Source: Streptomyces shenzhenensis (GTDB lineage Bacteria; Actinomycetota; Actinomycetes; Streptomycetales; Streptomycetaceae). From it: 64,000 bases of DNA. The position numbers were made by a program, and so were the translations under genes. Shown one piece after another: positions 1 through 11,259 of this stretch. The notes beneath the pieces were generated by a model, which worked only from the letters and a program-made list of their open reading frames with translations, searched no databases and was not told where the DNA came from. The stretch's first letter is position 1. Each line of letters starts with the position of its first letter. The stretch is from positions 62,001 to 126,000 of the forward strand of contig NZ_JAJONF010000014.1 in assembly GCF_021462265.1 (NCBI RefSeq). The letters run 5' to 3'.

Positions 1-2
1 AG

Positions 3-665
3 AAGGACGGCAGACCGGGGCTTCAGGCGGTCGCGGCGGTAGCGTTGTTCGCGGTCGTCGTGGGCGTTCTGTGGGCGCAGAAGGAATTCGTCGGCCAGAA
101 GGACACGTCCGCTGAACCGGCGGCCTGCTCGAAGCCGGACGACCACCTGCCGGCCCGTTACGTCTCCGGCGCCAAGCTGTGCGCCGCACTCGACCGCCCG
201 GACCTGCCCGCCCTGCTGGGGACGTCGAGCGAGCGGGCCGAGACCGCCGACGGCAGTGGTCAGTGGCTCACCCTCGCCGGTGGCAGGAAGATCGCCGAAC
301 CCGAGGCGACGGTCACCCTGAAGACATACTCCGTGAAACTGACGGCGTCGTACGACGACATGACCGTCTCCGAGGCGGGCGGCCTGCTGGGCGACGCCCG
401 CAGGACGACCGTCCTCGGGCACTCCGCCGTCGTCTACTCCAGCCCGACCATCTCCATCGGCTTCGATCTCGGCGGCGGCAAGGCGACCACGGGCCCCGGC
501 GGCACCGCGCGCTGCGTCCTGGTCGCCAGGCACGGGAAGGACGACGGCAAGGGCACGTTCGAAGTCGCGCTCTGGCGGCAGGACGACGTACCGCCGGACG
601 ACACGGCTCTGATGCGGGTCGCGGAGCAGGTACTGCCGACCGTCCCGGGCTGGAACGAGGACTGA
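3..665 (+). CDS. DUF6215-like membrane-anchored protein (5' end outside window)
   Basis: The reading frame is open to the left edge, so the true start lies upstream; the first complete codon is at 3. The visible part begins with a few polar residues and one hydrophobic segment (about visible residues 8-24, ending in VVVGVLWAQ). A mostly polar domain with three cysteines follows and ends in VLPTVPGWNED. One N-terminal transmembrane anchor plus an external domain matches streptomycete DUF6215 proteins, whose function is unknown. The family name rests on overall resemblance; that the frame is coding is much surer. No partner gene is visible downstream, where the next gene is convergent. Confidence 0.75.
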   Translation, partial: KDGRPGLQAVAAVALFAVVVGVLWAQKEFVGQKDTSAEPAACSKPDDHLPARYVSGAKLCAALDRPDLPALLGTSSERAETADGSGQWLTLAGGRKIAEPEATVTLKTYSVKLTASYDDMTVSEAGGLLGDARRTTVLGHSAVVYSSPTISIGFDLGGGKATTGPGGTARCVLVARHGKDDGKGTFEVALWRQDDVPPDDTALMRVAEQVLPTVPGWNED

Positions 666-757
666 CCCCCCGGGGCAGGACCGGGTACGCGGTTGGGCCG
701 CCCGGATCTCCGTGCGGCCCGGCCGCGGGGTAACCGCCCCGGCGCTGCGTCAGTTCC

Positions 758-1360
758 TCACGGCGCGACGGTCGTCGTGGTGGCGAGGCTGTCCGCGGAG
801 GGGAGCGCGGGGACGCCACCGAAGACTCCCGTGACCGCGTCGAGAACCGGGTCCAGCAGGCCGGTGACGGCACTCAGCACACCCCCGAGGTCGAGCGAGG
901 CCAGCGAGGTCAGCAGGCTGTCGGTGGCGGACCCGATGTCGTCCGGCAGGTCCGAGACGGGGTCGGCGGCGCGCGGCGCGGCCCGGCGCGCACGGTCGGC
1001 CGAGCCGGAGTCCAGATGCCGCAGCCGCTCCTGGAGCCTGTTGCTCCAGGCCCGCACCGCCTTGGCGTAGGTGGCGGCCCGCGCCGGGTCGATCCGGGTG
1101 CCCTGCCCCGTGGTGAGGTCGGGCAGCGTGTCCAGGAGAGGCGCGAGGGCGCGGTCGTGCCGCGTCGTGTCCGTCGCGTGGGCGCGGTCGAGGAGCGTGG
1201 CGAGGCCGGTGCCGGACCGCAGAGCCGGCTGCGCGGCACGGGGTCCCGCCGCGTCTCGGCCGGGCGCGGCGGCTGCAGCGGAGGCGGCCGCCGGGCCGAC
1301 GACCAGGGCGGCACAGACCAGGGGGGAGACGAGGAGACCGCGGGAGACCAGGGCGCGCAT
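758..1360 (-). CDS. Secreted protein of unknown function
   Basis: A 200-residue protein. I chose the ATG at 1360 because AAAGGAAA sits just upstream and a clean Sec signal peptide follows: MRAL, a long hydrophobic core, then AAAS-AAAA with likely cleavage near residue 30. Longer upstream extensions of the frame lack this. The mature part is alpha-helical and Arg/Ala-rich (segments DLTTGQGTRIDPARAATYAKAVRAW and RLQERLRHLDS in outline). It ends in a Leu/Ser/Asp-rich stretch with repeated LLTSLASLDLGGVLSAV-like periodicity. There are no cysteines in the mature region and no recognisable catalytic motif. I do not recognise the family. Confidence 0.72.
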   Translation of the reverse strand: MRALVSRGLLVSPLVCAALVVGPAAASAAAAAPGRDAAGPRAAQPALRSGTGLATLLDRAHATDTTRHDRALAPLLDTLPDLTTGQGTRIDPARAATYAKAVRAWSNRLQERLRHLDSGSADRARRAAPRAADPVSDLPDDIGSATDSLLTSLASLDLGGVLSAVTGLLDPVLDAVTGVFGGVPALPSADSLATTTTVAP

Positions 1361-1804
1361 GGGTTTCCTTTCGAGAACTGCTGTCTTGCGCCCACCGTGG
1401 GAAACGGCGAGAGGTCCCGCAACCGGGCAGCGGCCGAGCGAGGCGCCGGCCGCGCCGGCGAGAAAGCCCTGACCAGGTGGTTCGCCCCGTCGTCCGGCTC
1501 CGTCCGAGTGCCGGGCGCACGGTCGCCCGTCAGGGTGCGCCCGGCCGCCGGTACGGGCCACGGACGCGAAGGGGCCCCGCCCCTGACGGATCAGGATCCT
1601 GTCGGCTGATTCGGGGCCGGCTCTTCTGGGCTCCGCCGAGCTTCGGCTCGGCGGGGCCGAGTGCTGCGAGCGGACACGCTCCTGGTACCGGGCGACTCGG
1701 CACCCTCGGCAGAAGCAGCACAGGGGACGTGGTAGGAAAAACACCGCACAGAGCCCGGGACGCGCAGGCGCTCTGGGCGGAGGGGGTGGGGGGAGCGGTG
1801 GCCG
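1361..1804. other. Gene-free stretch of 444 bases
   Basis: Open frames here have no ribosome binding site and no recognisable family. The only clear structure is the GC hairpin at 1633-1654. The promoter of the secreted-protein gene should lie in the left part, but I cannot pick convincing boxes. Confidence 0.5.
1633..1654. terminator. Perfect 9-bp hairpin with TTCG tetraloop
   Basis: CCGCCGAGC (1633-1641), loop TTCG, GCTCGGCGG (1646-1654). UUCG loops make very stable hairpins, and U-tract-less GC hairpins are used as terminators in streptomycetes. No gene ends immediately upstream on either strand, so it may instead be a leader structure or a stray palindrome. Confidence 0.4.
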
Positions 1805-2311
1805 GTGGCGCTGTCGCTGTGTTCTCCGGCAGCTCTGCCCACCACGCCGTCACCGGCATCGCCCGTTGGTTCGGAGCTGATTTCGGAGTTGATTGTGGTG
1901 GGGATCTTTCTTCTGGTCTTCTGGGGTGGCAGCGCCTGCTTCTCCGTCTGGCGTGCCCAGCGGTTGTGGAAGGATCCCGATTACTACCGGCACGTCGTGG
2001 GCCAAGGGGTGTTCCGGTTCAGGGACGACATCAACCATGGACTGGTTCGCGGCTGGGCGCCCTTCTCGGCCGGCGGGGTGGCGTTGACGGCGGCGATGAC
2101 GATGCTCGTCGTCGGCGGTGTCGGCCAGCGCCCGCACGAGGGGTCCGTCGCAGCACTCGTCGTGGCCGCTGTGCTGATCGTCGTCTTCCTGGCCGGCGTC
2201 GTTCTCCAGCTCTCGGTGGCCTGGTTCAACCGGCCGCGCTGGTGTGTCCCCGGCTACCTCCGGGACGAGAGCGGCGCATGGGCGCAGCGGCACCCGCGCA
2301 AGGCCCGCTGA
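1805..2311 (+). CDS. Small membrane protein, unknown family
   Basis: About 168 residues with three hydrophobic segments: IVVGIFLLVFWGGSACF near residue 30, ALTAAMTMLVVGGVG near 95, and ALVVAAVLIVVFLAGVVLQL near 118. Soluble pieces FSVWRAQRLWKDPDYYRHV and FNRPRWCVPGYLRDE lie between and after them. The C-terminal pattern (FNRP-W-VPG-LRDE) looks like a conserved motif of a small streptomycete membrane family, but I cannot name it. The start is uncertain. GTG 1805 has a GGGGAG upstream, while TTG 1889 or GTG 1895 would place the first membrane segment at the N-terminus and may be the real start. Confidence 0.65.
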   Translation: MALSLCSPAALPTTPSPASPVGSELISELIVVGIFLLVFWGGSACFSVWRAQRLWKDPDYYRHVVGQGVFRFRDDINHGLVRGWAPFSAGGVALTAAMTMLVVGGVGQRPHEGSVAALVVAAVLIVVFLAGVVLQLSVAWFNRPRWCVPGYLRDESGAWAQRHPRKAR

Positions 2312-2437
2312 CCGCGTGCCCGGGGACCAGAGGGGGCCGCCTCGTCACCGGCCCCGATCCAGTGACGCTCTTTCCGTTGCCTCGTCATGCGTCCAGCCGG
2401 CGACTGACGGCCGGCCGGGACGCACGCGGCCGGGCGG

Positions 2438-4468
2438 CTACTGCGGGACGCGGGCCAGATCGTGCAGCCAGGCCCGCGCCGAACTGTCCGACGGAGCACG
2501 CCAGTCACCGCGCGGCGAGAGCGAGCCGCCCGCCGAGACCTTCGGCCCGTTCGGCATCGCCGAGCGCTTGAACTGGGCGAAGGCGAAGAAGCGGCGGCAG
2601 AAGTAGTCGAGCCAGTGCCGGATCTGAGCCAGGTCGTACGCCTTGCGTTCGGCCTCGGGAAAGCCGGGCGGCCAGGCGCCCGCGTCCCGGTCGTGCCAGG
2701 CGTGCCAGGCCAGGAAGGCGATCTTCGACGGCCGGAACCCGTGCCGCAGCACCTGGTACAGGGTGAAGTCGTGCAGCGCGTACGGGCCGATCTTGGACTC
2801 GGTGGACTGCAGCTCCTCACCCGGCACCAGCTCCGGGCTGATCTCCGTGTCGAGGATGGCCGCAAGGGTCCGGCCGGTCTCCGCGTCGAACTGCTCGCTG
2901 CTGATGACCCAGCGGATCAGGTGCTGGATCAGCGTCTTCGGCACCCCGGAGTTGACGTTGTAGTGGCTCATCTGGTCGCCGACGCCGTACGTCGACCAGC
3001 CCAGCGCCAGCTCCGACAGGTCCCCGGTGCCGAGGACGATGCCACCGCGCTGGTTGGCCAGCCGGAACAGGTAGTCGGTGCGCAGACCGGCCTGGACGTT
3101 CTCGAAGGTGACGTCGTAGACCGGCTCGCCGGCGGCGAACGGGTGGCCCATCTCCTGGAGCATCAGCCGCGCGGTCGGCGTGATGTCCAGCTCGGCGGCG
3201 GTCACGCCGAGCGAGTCCATCAGGCGGTGCGCGTTGCCCTTGGTGTGCTCACCGGTGGCGAAGCCCGGCAGGGTGAAGGCCAGGATGTCGCTGCGCGGGC
3301 GGCCCGCGCGGTCCATGGCACGGGCGGCGACGATCAGCGCGTGCGTGGAGTCGAGGCCGCCGGACACCCCGATGACCACCTTCGGGCCGCCGATCGCGGC
3401 CAGCCGCTGCTGGAGCGCGGCGACCTGGATGTTGTACGCCTCGTAGCAGTCCTGGGCGAGCCGCTGCGGGTCGGCCGGGACGAAGGGGAAGCGCTCGACA
3501 CGGCGGCGCAGGCCGAGGTCGGCCGTCGGCGGGTCGAGCCGGAAGGGGACGGTCCGGAAGTCACCGGTGCGGGCCGCGTGGGTACGGCGGTTGTCGTCGA
3601 ACGAACCCGTCCGGGCCCGTTCCTGCCGCAGCAGGTCCAGGTCCACGTCGGCCACCGCGTACTGGTCGCCCAGCGGGAACCGGTCCGTCTCGGCGAGCAG
3701 GGCGCCGTTCTCGTAGATCATGGTCTGGCCGTCCCAGGACAGGTCCGTCGACGACTCGCCGAGCCCGGCCGCCGCGTAGACGTACGCGGCGAGACAGCGC
3801 TGCGACGCGGAGCGGCACAGCAGCCTGCGGTCCTCCGCCCGGCCGACCGTGATCGGGCTGCCCGACAGGTTGGCCAGCACGGTCGCGCCCGCCAGCGCCG
3901 CCTCCGCGCTGGGCGGCACCGGCACCCACATGTCCTCGCAGATCTCGGCGTGCAGCACGAGTCCGGGGATGTCTTCCGCCTCGAACAGCAGGTCCACCCC
4001 GAACGGCACGCTCTCACCGCCGATCCGGATGGTGCCGCCCCGTTCGTCGTCGCCCGCGGCGATCTGGCGGCGCTCGTAGAACTCCCGGTAGTTCGGCGGG
4101 TACGACTTGGGCACGACCCCCAGGATCCGGCCGCGGTGCACCACCACCGCGCAGTTGTAGACCCGGTTGCGATGCCGCAGCGGCGCGCCGACGACGAGGA
4201 CCGGCAGCAGCCCGGCCGAGTCGGCCACCACCGTCGCCACGGCCTCCACCACCTGGTCCAGCACCGCGTCCTGGAGCAGCAGGTCCTCGATCGAGTAACC
4301 GGTCAGGCCGAGTTCCGGGAAGACCGCCACCGCGACGCCCTCCTCGGCGCAGCGACGGGCCTGCCGCAGAACCGCCTCGGCGTTGGCGCGCGGGTCGGCG
4401 ATGACGGTGTGGCCCGTGCACGAGGCGATGCGCGCGAAGCCATGCTCATAGATCGACCAGAAGTTCAA
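2438..4468 (-). CDS. nadE: Glutamine-dependent NAD(+) synthetase
   Basis: A 676-residue two-domain enzyme that amidates nicotinic acid adenine dinucleotide to NAD+, using ammonia released from glutamine; cytosolic, last step of NAD biosynthesis. The N-terminal nitrilase-type glutaminase domain carries the triad Glu52 (FPELGLTGYS), Lys121 (VVPKSYPP) and Cys177 (HAEICEDMW). The C-terminal synthetase domain has the ATP P-loop SGGLDSTHAL near residue 365 and the later YGVGDQMSHYNVNSGVPKT segment. Length matches the Mycobacterium enzyme (679). I chose the TTG at 4468 because GAGGAA lies 5-10 bases upstream and the product then begins MNFWSIYEHGF, as in homologues. It is monocistronic. Confidence 0.96.
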   Translation of the reverse strand: MNFWSIYEHGFARIASCTGHTVIADPRANAEAVLRQARRCAEEGVAVAVFPELGLTGYSIEDLLLQDAVLDQVVEAVATVVADSAGLLPVLVVGAPLRHRNRVYNCAVVVHRGRILGVVPKSYPPNYREFYERRQIAAGDDERGGTIRIGGESVPFGVDLLFEAEDIPGLVLHAEICEDMWVPVPPSAEAALAGATVLANLSGSPITVGRAEDRRLLCRSASQRCLAAYVYAAAGLGESSTDLSWDGQTMIYENGALLAETDRFPLGDQYAVADVDLDLLRQERARTGSFDDNRRTHAARTGDFRTVPFRLDPPTADLGLRRRVERFPFVPADPQRLAQDCYEAYNIQVAALQQRLAAIGGPKVVIGVSGGLDSTHALIVAARAMDRAGRPRSDILAFTLPGFATGEHTKGNAHRLMDSLGVTAAELDITPTARLMLQEMGHPFAAGEPVYDVTFENVQAGLRTDYLFRLANQRGGIVLGTGDLSELALGWSTYGVGDQMSHYNVNSGVPKTLIQHLIRWVISSEQFDAETGRTLAAILDTEISPELVPGEELQSTESKIGPYALHDFTLYQVLRHGFRPSKIAFLAWHAWHDRDAGAWPPGFPEAERKAYDLAQIRHWLDYFCRRFFAFAQFKRSAMPNGPKVSAGGSLSPRGDWRAPSDSSARAWLHDLARVPQ

Positions 4469-4760
4469 CGGGGTTCCTCGGGAGAGACGGACACGGTGGA
4501 TGCCGGACAGGGAGCGTCGCCGTACACGGGTACCCTCTCCTGCGGCGATCTGGCGAGCCTCCTGCCCCAAGCAGCATAGATCGCCCGCTGATCTCGGCTG
4601 ACCAGGGATTCCGGGCCGCCCGCGCGGCAACCCGGTCCGGCCGGAGGCGGGCGGAGCGATCAGCTCGGTCAGCCCGCTCGGCGGCCCTGATCTGGAAGAG
4701 ACGCGTCAGCAGAGCTCCCGCGACGGCGACCACACTGGTGATGATGGCGTCCACAGCCAC
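4446..4760 (-). pseudogene. Possible truncated small membrane-protein gene upstream of nadE
   Basis: The frame opens with GTG at 4760 and gives AVDAIITSVVAVAGALLTRLFQ followed by IRAAERADRADRSARLRPDRV. One transmembrane segment followed by a charged helix is a common start for small streptomycete proteins of unknown function. After about 50 residues it turns into Arg/Pro-rich low-quality sequence and overlaps the nadE start, so the real gene seems to have lost its 3' part. It could be a short expressed peptide, but decay is more likely. Confidence 0.35.
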
Positions 4761-4920
4761 TCAGGACACCACGCCGCAGCCCCGCACCAGCTGCCTTTCC
4801 GGGAAGAGATGACCGACGGCTTTCAGGGACCTTCGGAGACACGCGCCGGTGCGACGACGGGAACCCACCCGCCCCGGCCGTGCCGAAGCGCGTCCGGGGC
4901 GGGCCGGTGAACGCGGATCG

Positions 4921-5913
4921 CTACGCTGCGGTGCCCCCCGAGTAGTCGCTGTCGAAGGTGGTCTCGACGGTCGTGGCCACCGGCTGCGCGACCCCCGTGC
5001 CCGTGAGGATGATGCCCAGCTCACGGTTGTTGGAGAGGGAGTTGCTGCTGATGTTCATGGAGCCGGCCTCCACCTCCTGGGTGGACAGGCCGTAGTCGGC
5101 GACCATGGCCTTGGCGTGGATGTAGAAGCCGCTGGGGTCGGAGTAGCCGACGACCGTCCCGCCGGCGGCCTTGACCGCGGAGACCTCGCTGGAGTAGCTG
5201 CCCGGTGTCTCCAGGACGACCCGCACCTTCACGCCCGCCTTGGCCCTGGCGACGATGGCGTTGACCACCGTGCTGTCGCTGAACTCCAGTTCCTCGACGT
5301 CGAGCGTCTTGGTGGCGGCGTTGATCACGGTCAGCAGGCGGCTGCGCGAGTCGGTGGGGGACCAGAGCAGGTGGTCGCCGTCGGTGGGGGTGATCGAGGT
5401 GCCGGCGTAGTCGGCGTTGAAGACCTTCTCGATCGCCGCGACGTCCCGGGTGTCGTCGGTGAAGACGCCGTAGTCCCGGCCGGTCGCATAGTACTGGGAG
5501 GTCAGATTGCCCGTCAGGACCAGCGACTTGGTGCCGTCGACCGTGATGGTCTTCTGGTGTGTGTAGACGAAGCTGGACGGTGACCACGCCACGCCCACAC
5601 CCGCGTTGGTGAGGGAGGTGTAGGCGGAGTTGTTGGCGCTCTTGTGCGCCTGGTCCAGGACGACCCGCACCGTGACGCCCTTGTTCTCCAGGGCTATGAG
5701 ATCGTTGACGGCCGTGGTGTCCTCCAGCTCGTACATCGTCATGTCGAGCGAGCTGGTGGCCGAGTTGATGAAGTCGTAGATCGTGGGCTCGCTGCTGCTG
5801 AGCGAGAAGGCGAACGCGGAGTAGCTCGCGGCGTTCGCGGGGACCGCGGTGGCGACCACGGCCGTGCCGGCCGCCAGGGCGACACCCGCGCGAACGAGAA
5901 GCTTCGACAGCAT
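4921..5913 (-). CDS. Secreted phospholipase D-like (HKD) protein
   Basis: A 330-residue precursor with a Sec signal peptide (MLSKLLVRAG, hydrophobic core, PANA-A; cleavage near residue 29). Two phospholipase D catalytic motifs are intact: H119-x-K121-x4-D126 (THQKTITVD) followed by LTGN, and H266-x-K268-x4-D273 (IHAKAMVAD) followed by GSMNISSNS and NNRELG. Both halves are needed for one active site that cleaves phosphodiester bonds through a phospho-histidine. The compact size suggests a PLD-like nuclease or phosphodiesterase rather than a classical streptomycete phospholipase D (over 500 residues). The start ATG at 5913 has TAGGAG upstream. Substrate unknown. Confidence 0.88.
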   Translation of the reverse strand: MLSKLLVRAGVALAAGTAVVATAVPANAASYSAFAFSLSSSEPTIYDFINSATSSLDMTMYELEDTTAVNDLIALENKGVTVRVVLDQAHKSANNSAYTSLTNAGVGVAWSPSSFVYTHQKTITVDGTKSLVLTGNLTSQYYATGRDYGVFTDDTRDVAAIEKVFNADYAGTSITPTDGDHLLWSPTDSRSRLLTVINAATKTLDVEELEFSDSTVVNAIVARAKAGVKVRVVLETPGSYSSEVSAVKAAGGTVVGYSDPSGFYIHAKAMVADYGLSTQEVEAGSMNISSNSLSNNRELGIILTGTGVAQPVATTVETTFDSDYSGGTAA

Positions 5914-6235
5914 GTGCGTGACTCCTAGTCGAGTAGACGCTCACGTGGGGGGTGGGTGAGCGTGAGCATGACACCACGCGCGTAGACTGCCGAGGAAGAG
6001 GAGCCGGGTGAACTCACCGTTACCTGCCAGGCCCCCCGGCGGACAAAGCGGACTCAGCGCAGGTGGGGGCCCGTTCATGGGCATCCCGCGAGAACGCAAA
6101 ATCTTCGTAGCCGGGCGCCTGGGAGCAGGCGGGCGGCCGGACCGGTCAGGAATGGAGAAGCGTCACTCCTTCTCCCCGGCTAGCGTGGCGGCGATCGACA
6201 CGGACCTCGCGCAGCAGACGGAGACGGGCTTGAGC
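5914..6235. other. Divergent promoter region, 322 bases
   Basis: Separates the PLD-like gene from the UvrA-like gene. The plus-strand frame stays open across it, but it has no conserved N-terminus or ribosome site. I therefore treat it as non-coding and start the ATPase at 6236. No clear operator is visible. Confidence 0.5.
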
Positions 6236-8620
<2,385 letters not shown>

Positions 8621-8659
8621 GGGCCCGGCACCCGGCGGGTGACTGACAGGATCCAGAGC

Positions 8660-8711
8660 TTGAATCCTCAAATGGGTCGGACGACACTGCATCTGCTTGA
8701 TCCTTCAAGCA
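8660..8711. promoter_or_regulatory. Two TTGA-N4-TCAA palindromes upstream of DUF6069 gene
   Basis: TTGA-ATCC-TCAA lies at 8660-8671 and TTGA-TCCT-TCAA at 8697-8708. The second sits inside a perfect 7-bp inverted repeat, TGCTTGA/TCAAGCA (8694-8711). Their equivalent positions are 37 bases apart. Two copies just upstream of the GTG at 8758 suggest a dimeric repressor or activator site. No regulator gene is adjacent. Confidence 0.5.
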
Positions 8712-8757
8712 CACTTCCTTCCTGAGTGTCTCGGCTGTCGTCCACCCTGGAGTTGTC

Positions 8758-9171
8758 GTGTCCGTTACCTCTGAGCCGGTCGCCGTCCGCCGTGGTCCGC
8801 TCGTCGTGGTGGGAGGCGTCCTGGCCGCGATCGTGGTGGCCTCGACCGCCGACACGGTGATCTCTCTGATCGCCCTGGCCGCCGGCGCGCCGGACGACTT
8901 CCAGCCGCTGAAGCCCAGGTCGTACATCTTCCTGACGGCGGTCGGGACCGTGGCCGGTGCCCTGGGCTGGGCCTTCCTGCGCAAGGTGTCCCAGGACCCC
9001 GAGATACTGACGCGCTGGCTGGTACCCGCGGTCGTGGTGCTGTCGTTCGTCCCCGACATCCTGCTTGTCCGCGCCGGCGGCGCGATCGGCGTCGGCGCGC
9101 TGCTGCTGATGCATGTCGCCGTCGCGGTGATCGCGGTGTTCGCCTTCCGCAAGGTGATGCCCCTGGCGTAG
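8758..9171 (+). CDS. DUF6069 family integral membrane protein
   Basis: A 137-residue protein with four hydrophobic segments: GPLVVVGGVLAAIVVAS near 20, YIFLTAVGTVAGALGWAF near 65, LVPAVVVLSFVPDILL near 92 and AIGVGALLLMHVAVAVIAVFAF near 118. Topology, size and the phrase VVLSFVPDILL fit the streptomycete DUF6069 family of unknown function. It starts with GTG at 8758. Two TTGA-N4-TCAA elements immediately upstream suggest dedicated control. It converges on a universal stress protein gene with a hairpin between. Confidence 0.8.
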   Translation: MSVTSEPVAVRRGPLVVVGGVLAAIVVASTADTVISLIALAAGAPDDFQPLKPRSYIFLTAVGTVAGALGWAFLRKVSQDPEILTRWLVPAVVVLSFVPDILLVRAGGAIGVGALLLMHVAVAVIAVFAFRKVMPLA

Positions 9172-9245
9172 CCCGGGGGCCGGCACCGACGGCCGGACGG
9201 GACGGACAGGAGGTGCTGCCCTGGCGGCGGCGACAGCACGCCGTC

Positions 9246-9281
9246 GGGCCCGCCGCGGACGGGAGTGCCGGCGGCGGGCCC
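9246..9281. terminator. Bidirectional hairpin between convergent genes
   Basis: Perfect 11-bp arms GGGCCCGCCGC (9246-9256) and GCGGCGGGCCC (9271-9281) with a 14-base loop, placed between the convergent ends of the DUF6069 and stress-protein genes. Position and stability fit a two-way terminator. Confidence 0.65.
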
Positions 9282-9301
9282 GGCGGCGACGACCCTGCCG
9301 G

Positions 9302-9739
9302 TCAGGCCTTGGTGCGGTCCTCGGGGGCGAGCAGGACCGCCGTGTTGGTGTGGTGCGCGACGGCGTCGCTGACCCGCGGGTCGAACAGCGCCTCGACAGC
9401 GCCGCGGTGGTGCGGGCTCAGCACGATGAGATCGGCGCCGAACTCCGCCGCCGTCTCCGAGATGGCCTCCGCGACCTGCGTCGTGAGCCCCCGGACAAGC
9501 GTTCCCTCGGCCTTGATCCCCCGGTCGCGCAGATCCGCCAGCGCCTCGTCCAGAACGGCCTTCGCCTCGGTGTCGTCCTCCAGCGCGACGATCGCTGCCA
9601 CGGAGACGGCGGACGTGATGACGTGTACGACGCGGACCTCGGCGTTGGTCAACTGCGCCAGCTCGCCGGCCAGCCGCACGGCGGAGCGGCGGGCGGGGCT
9701 GGGATCGACGGCTACCAGGATGCGCTGAAACACGGACAC
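9302..9739 (-). CDS. Universal stress protein (UspA fold)
   Basis: A single-domain 145-residue Usp: MSVFQRILVAVDPSPARRSAVRLAGELAQ opens the alpha/beta fold and it closes with HTNTAVLLAPED. The Gly-x2-Gly-x9-Gly-Ser/Thr ATP-binding signature of ATP-type Usps is not intact (LSPHHRGAVEALF), so nucleotide binding is doubtful. Such proteins usually act in the cytosol under starvation, oxygen limitation or envelope stress. GTG at 9739 has a good GGGGAA site upstream. The gene stands alone and is convergent with its left neighbour. Confidence 0.88.
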   Translation of the reverse strand: MSVFQRILVAVDPSPARRSAVRLAGELAQLTNAEVRVVHVITSAVSVAAIVALEDDTEAKAVLDEALADLRDRGIKAEGTLVRGLTTQVAEAISETAAEFGADLIVLSPHHRGAVEALFDPRVSDAVAHHTNTAVLLAPEDRTKA

Positions 9740-10097
9740 GGTTGTTCCCCTTCCGGGGGAGTGGAAGGGCTACTCGGTGATCAGGGACGCCGGATCACGG
9801 CGTGTCGGGTCGGCGCGTCCGGCGCCGAACGAGTTCTTCCACCCCACCCCGTGATCATCTCACCATCCCCCGGCCCGGGGCGCGGCGGGTCCGTGTAACG
9901 CCCACTGAACTGCTGGAAACCGGACGGTATCGGCCTTGGGGCGGCTTTGCCGCTTTGACGTGCACCTCAGAGCGGACGTTTCTGCTGCTCGAAGTGCTGG
10001 CGGACAATCGCCGGCGGCAACGCAAGGTGCGGAGAAGCAGAAGGGCGACGACCTTGATGCCGGTTCAGGCCACTGAAGCGGCCGGCTGAGTGGTCAG
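9740..10097. other. Gene-free stretch of 358 bases
   Basis: Lies between the stress-protein start and the end of the sigma factor gene. Open frames lack ribosome sites and recognisable motifs. The stress-protein promoter must be in the left part. I see no repeat or insertion-sequence remnant I can name. Confidence 0.45.
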
Positions 10098-11105
10098 CTA
10101 TCGGCTCGGGAGCGAGCGTGGCAGCCCGAACCAGGGCAGCACGCCGTTGTCGAATCGGGTCATGGCGCTGATGCGGTGGTCGGCGAGGGTGAGGACGTAG
10201 AGGCCGGTCCCGTGGCTGATGCCGTTGGGGGCGCGCAGATACGCGCCGAACGCCGGCTGACCGTTGGCGCGCGTCGGCACCAGGTCGAACCTCCGGCCGG
10301 CACGGAAGATGCCGGCGCAGAAGCGGGCAGCGAGGTCCTTGCCCTCGTACTCGAAGGGCACTGGCGGCATCGAGACGAAGACGTCGTCGGTGAGAAGATC
10401 CACCAGCGCGTCGAGATCGGCGGACTCCCACGCGCGGACGAACTTCGCCACGATCGCGTCCTCGGAGGCTGAGCCGGGGGCGGGAGGTTGGCGGTGGGCG
10501 GCCGGCGGCCGGCGGCGTTGCAGGGCGGCGCGGGCTCGTTTGAGGGCGCTGTTGACCGAATCGACGGTCGAGTCGAGCATGTCGGCCACTTCGCCGGCGT
10601 GGAATCCGAGGACATCACGCAGGACGAGAACGGCGAGTTGGCGCGGGGGCAGAACCTGCAGAGCGGTGACGAACGCCAGGGAGATCGATTCGGTCTGCTC
10701 GTAGCGGGCTTCCGGCCCGAGCGGCGCGTCGATCACGGCCTCGAGCAGGGTGTCGGGATACGGTTGCAGCCAGCTGACCTCGCCGAGCCGGGTCGGCTCG
10801 GGCGGTTCGACATGGGGCACGTTCCACTCCTTGGCCTGGCGCCGACTCGCCGAACGACGCACGTTGAGGCACCGGTTGGTGGCGATCCGGTACAGCCAGG
10901 TGCGCATCGAGGCGCGCTGCTCGAACCCCTCGATGCCCTGCCAGGCGGCCAGTAGCGTGTCCTGCAGGGCATCCTCGGCGTCCTGCAACGATCCGAGCAT
11001 CCGGTAGCAGTGCGCCCGCAACTCCTCTCGGTACGGCTGGACCAATGCGCGGAACGCGTCACCGTCGCCGGCCCGCGCCTTCGACATCAGATCGCCGGTC
11101 GCCAT
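10098..11105 (-). CDS. ECF sigma factor with C-terminal SnoaL/NTF2-like domain
   Basis: 335 residues. Region 2 (about 10-75) has ALVQPYREELRAHCYRMLGS, DAEDALQDTLLAAW and the -10 recognition segment MRTWLYRIATNRCLN. Region 4 (about 145-195) has LPPRQLAVLVLRDVLGFHAGEVADMLDSTVDSVNSALKRARAAL. The last 120 residues (AIVAKFVRAWESADLDALVDLLTDDVFVSMPP onward) form a SnoaL-like domain, as in SigJ- and SigG-type ECFs, where it modulates activity instead of an anti-sigma factor. ATG at 11105 follows a GGGAGAGGG-containing leader. It is divergent from a RibD/DHFR-like gene, a neighbour often seen beside this ECF type, so a shared function is likely. No anti-sigma gene is adjacent. Confidence 0.9.
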   Translation of the reverse strand: MATGDLMSKARAGDGDAFRALVQPYREELRAHCYRMLGSLQDAEDALQDTLLAAWQGIEGFEQRASMRTWLYRIATNRCLNVRRSASRRQAKEWNVPHVEPPEPTRLGEVSWLQPYPDTLLEAVIDAPLGPEARYEQTESISLAFVTALQVLPPRQLAVLVLRDVLGFHAGEVADMLDSTVDSVNSALKRARAALQRRRPPAAHRQPPAPGSASEDAIVAKFVRAWESADLDALVDLLTDDVFVSMPPVPFEYEGKDLAARFCAGIFRAGRRFDLVPTRANGQPAFGAYLRAPNGISHGTGLYVLTLADHRISAMTRFDNGVLPWFGLPRSLPSR

Positions 11106-11259
11106 CCTCGTGTCACCCTCTCCCTCAGCACATGGCACTTCCCTCGGGTATGGACACCGGCTGACCGGCGAACTGGGCGGCCGGCGCGCGCCCAGTTCTG
11201 CCGATGCCGCGGTGTCTGCATCAGTGGTAGTCCGACCACCCGAACATGGGAGCATCGAC

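Noticed and set aside
2462..4579. 705-codon plus-strand open frame opposite nadE
   Set aside because: It is the antisense shadow of nadE created by high G+C; its protein is Arg/Gly/Val-rich with no fold motifs, whereas nadE has all catalytic residues.
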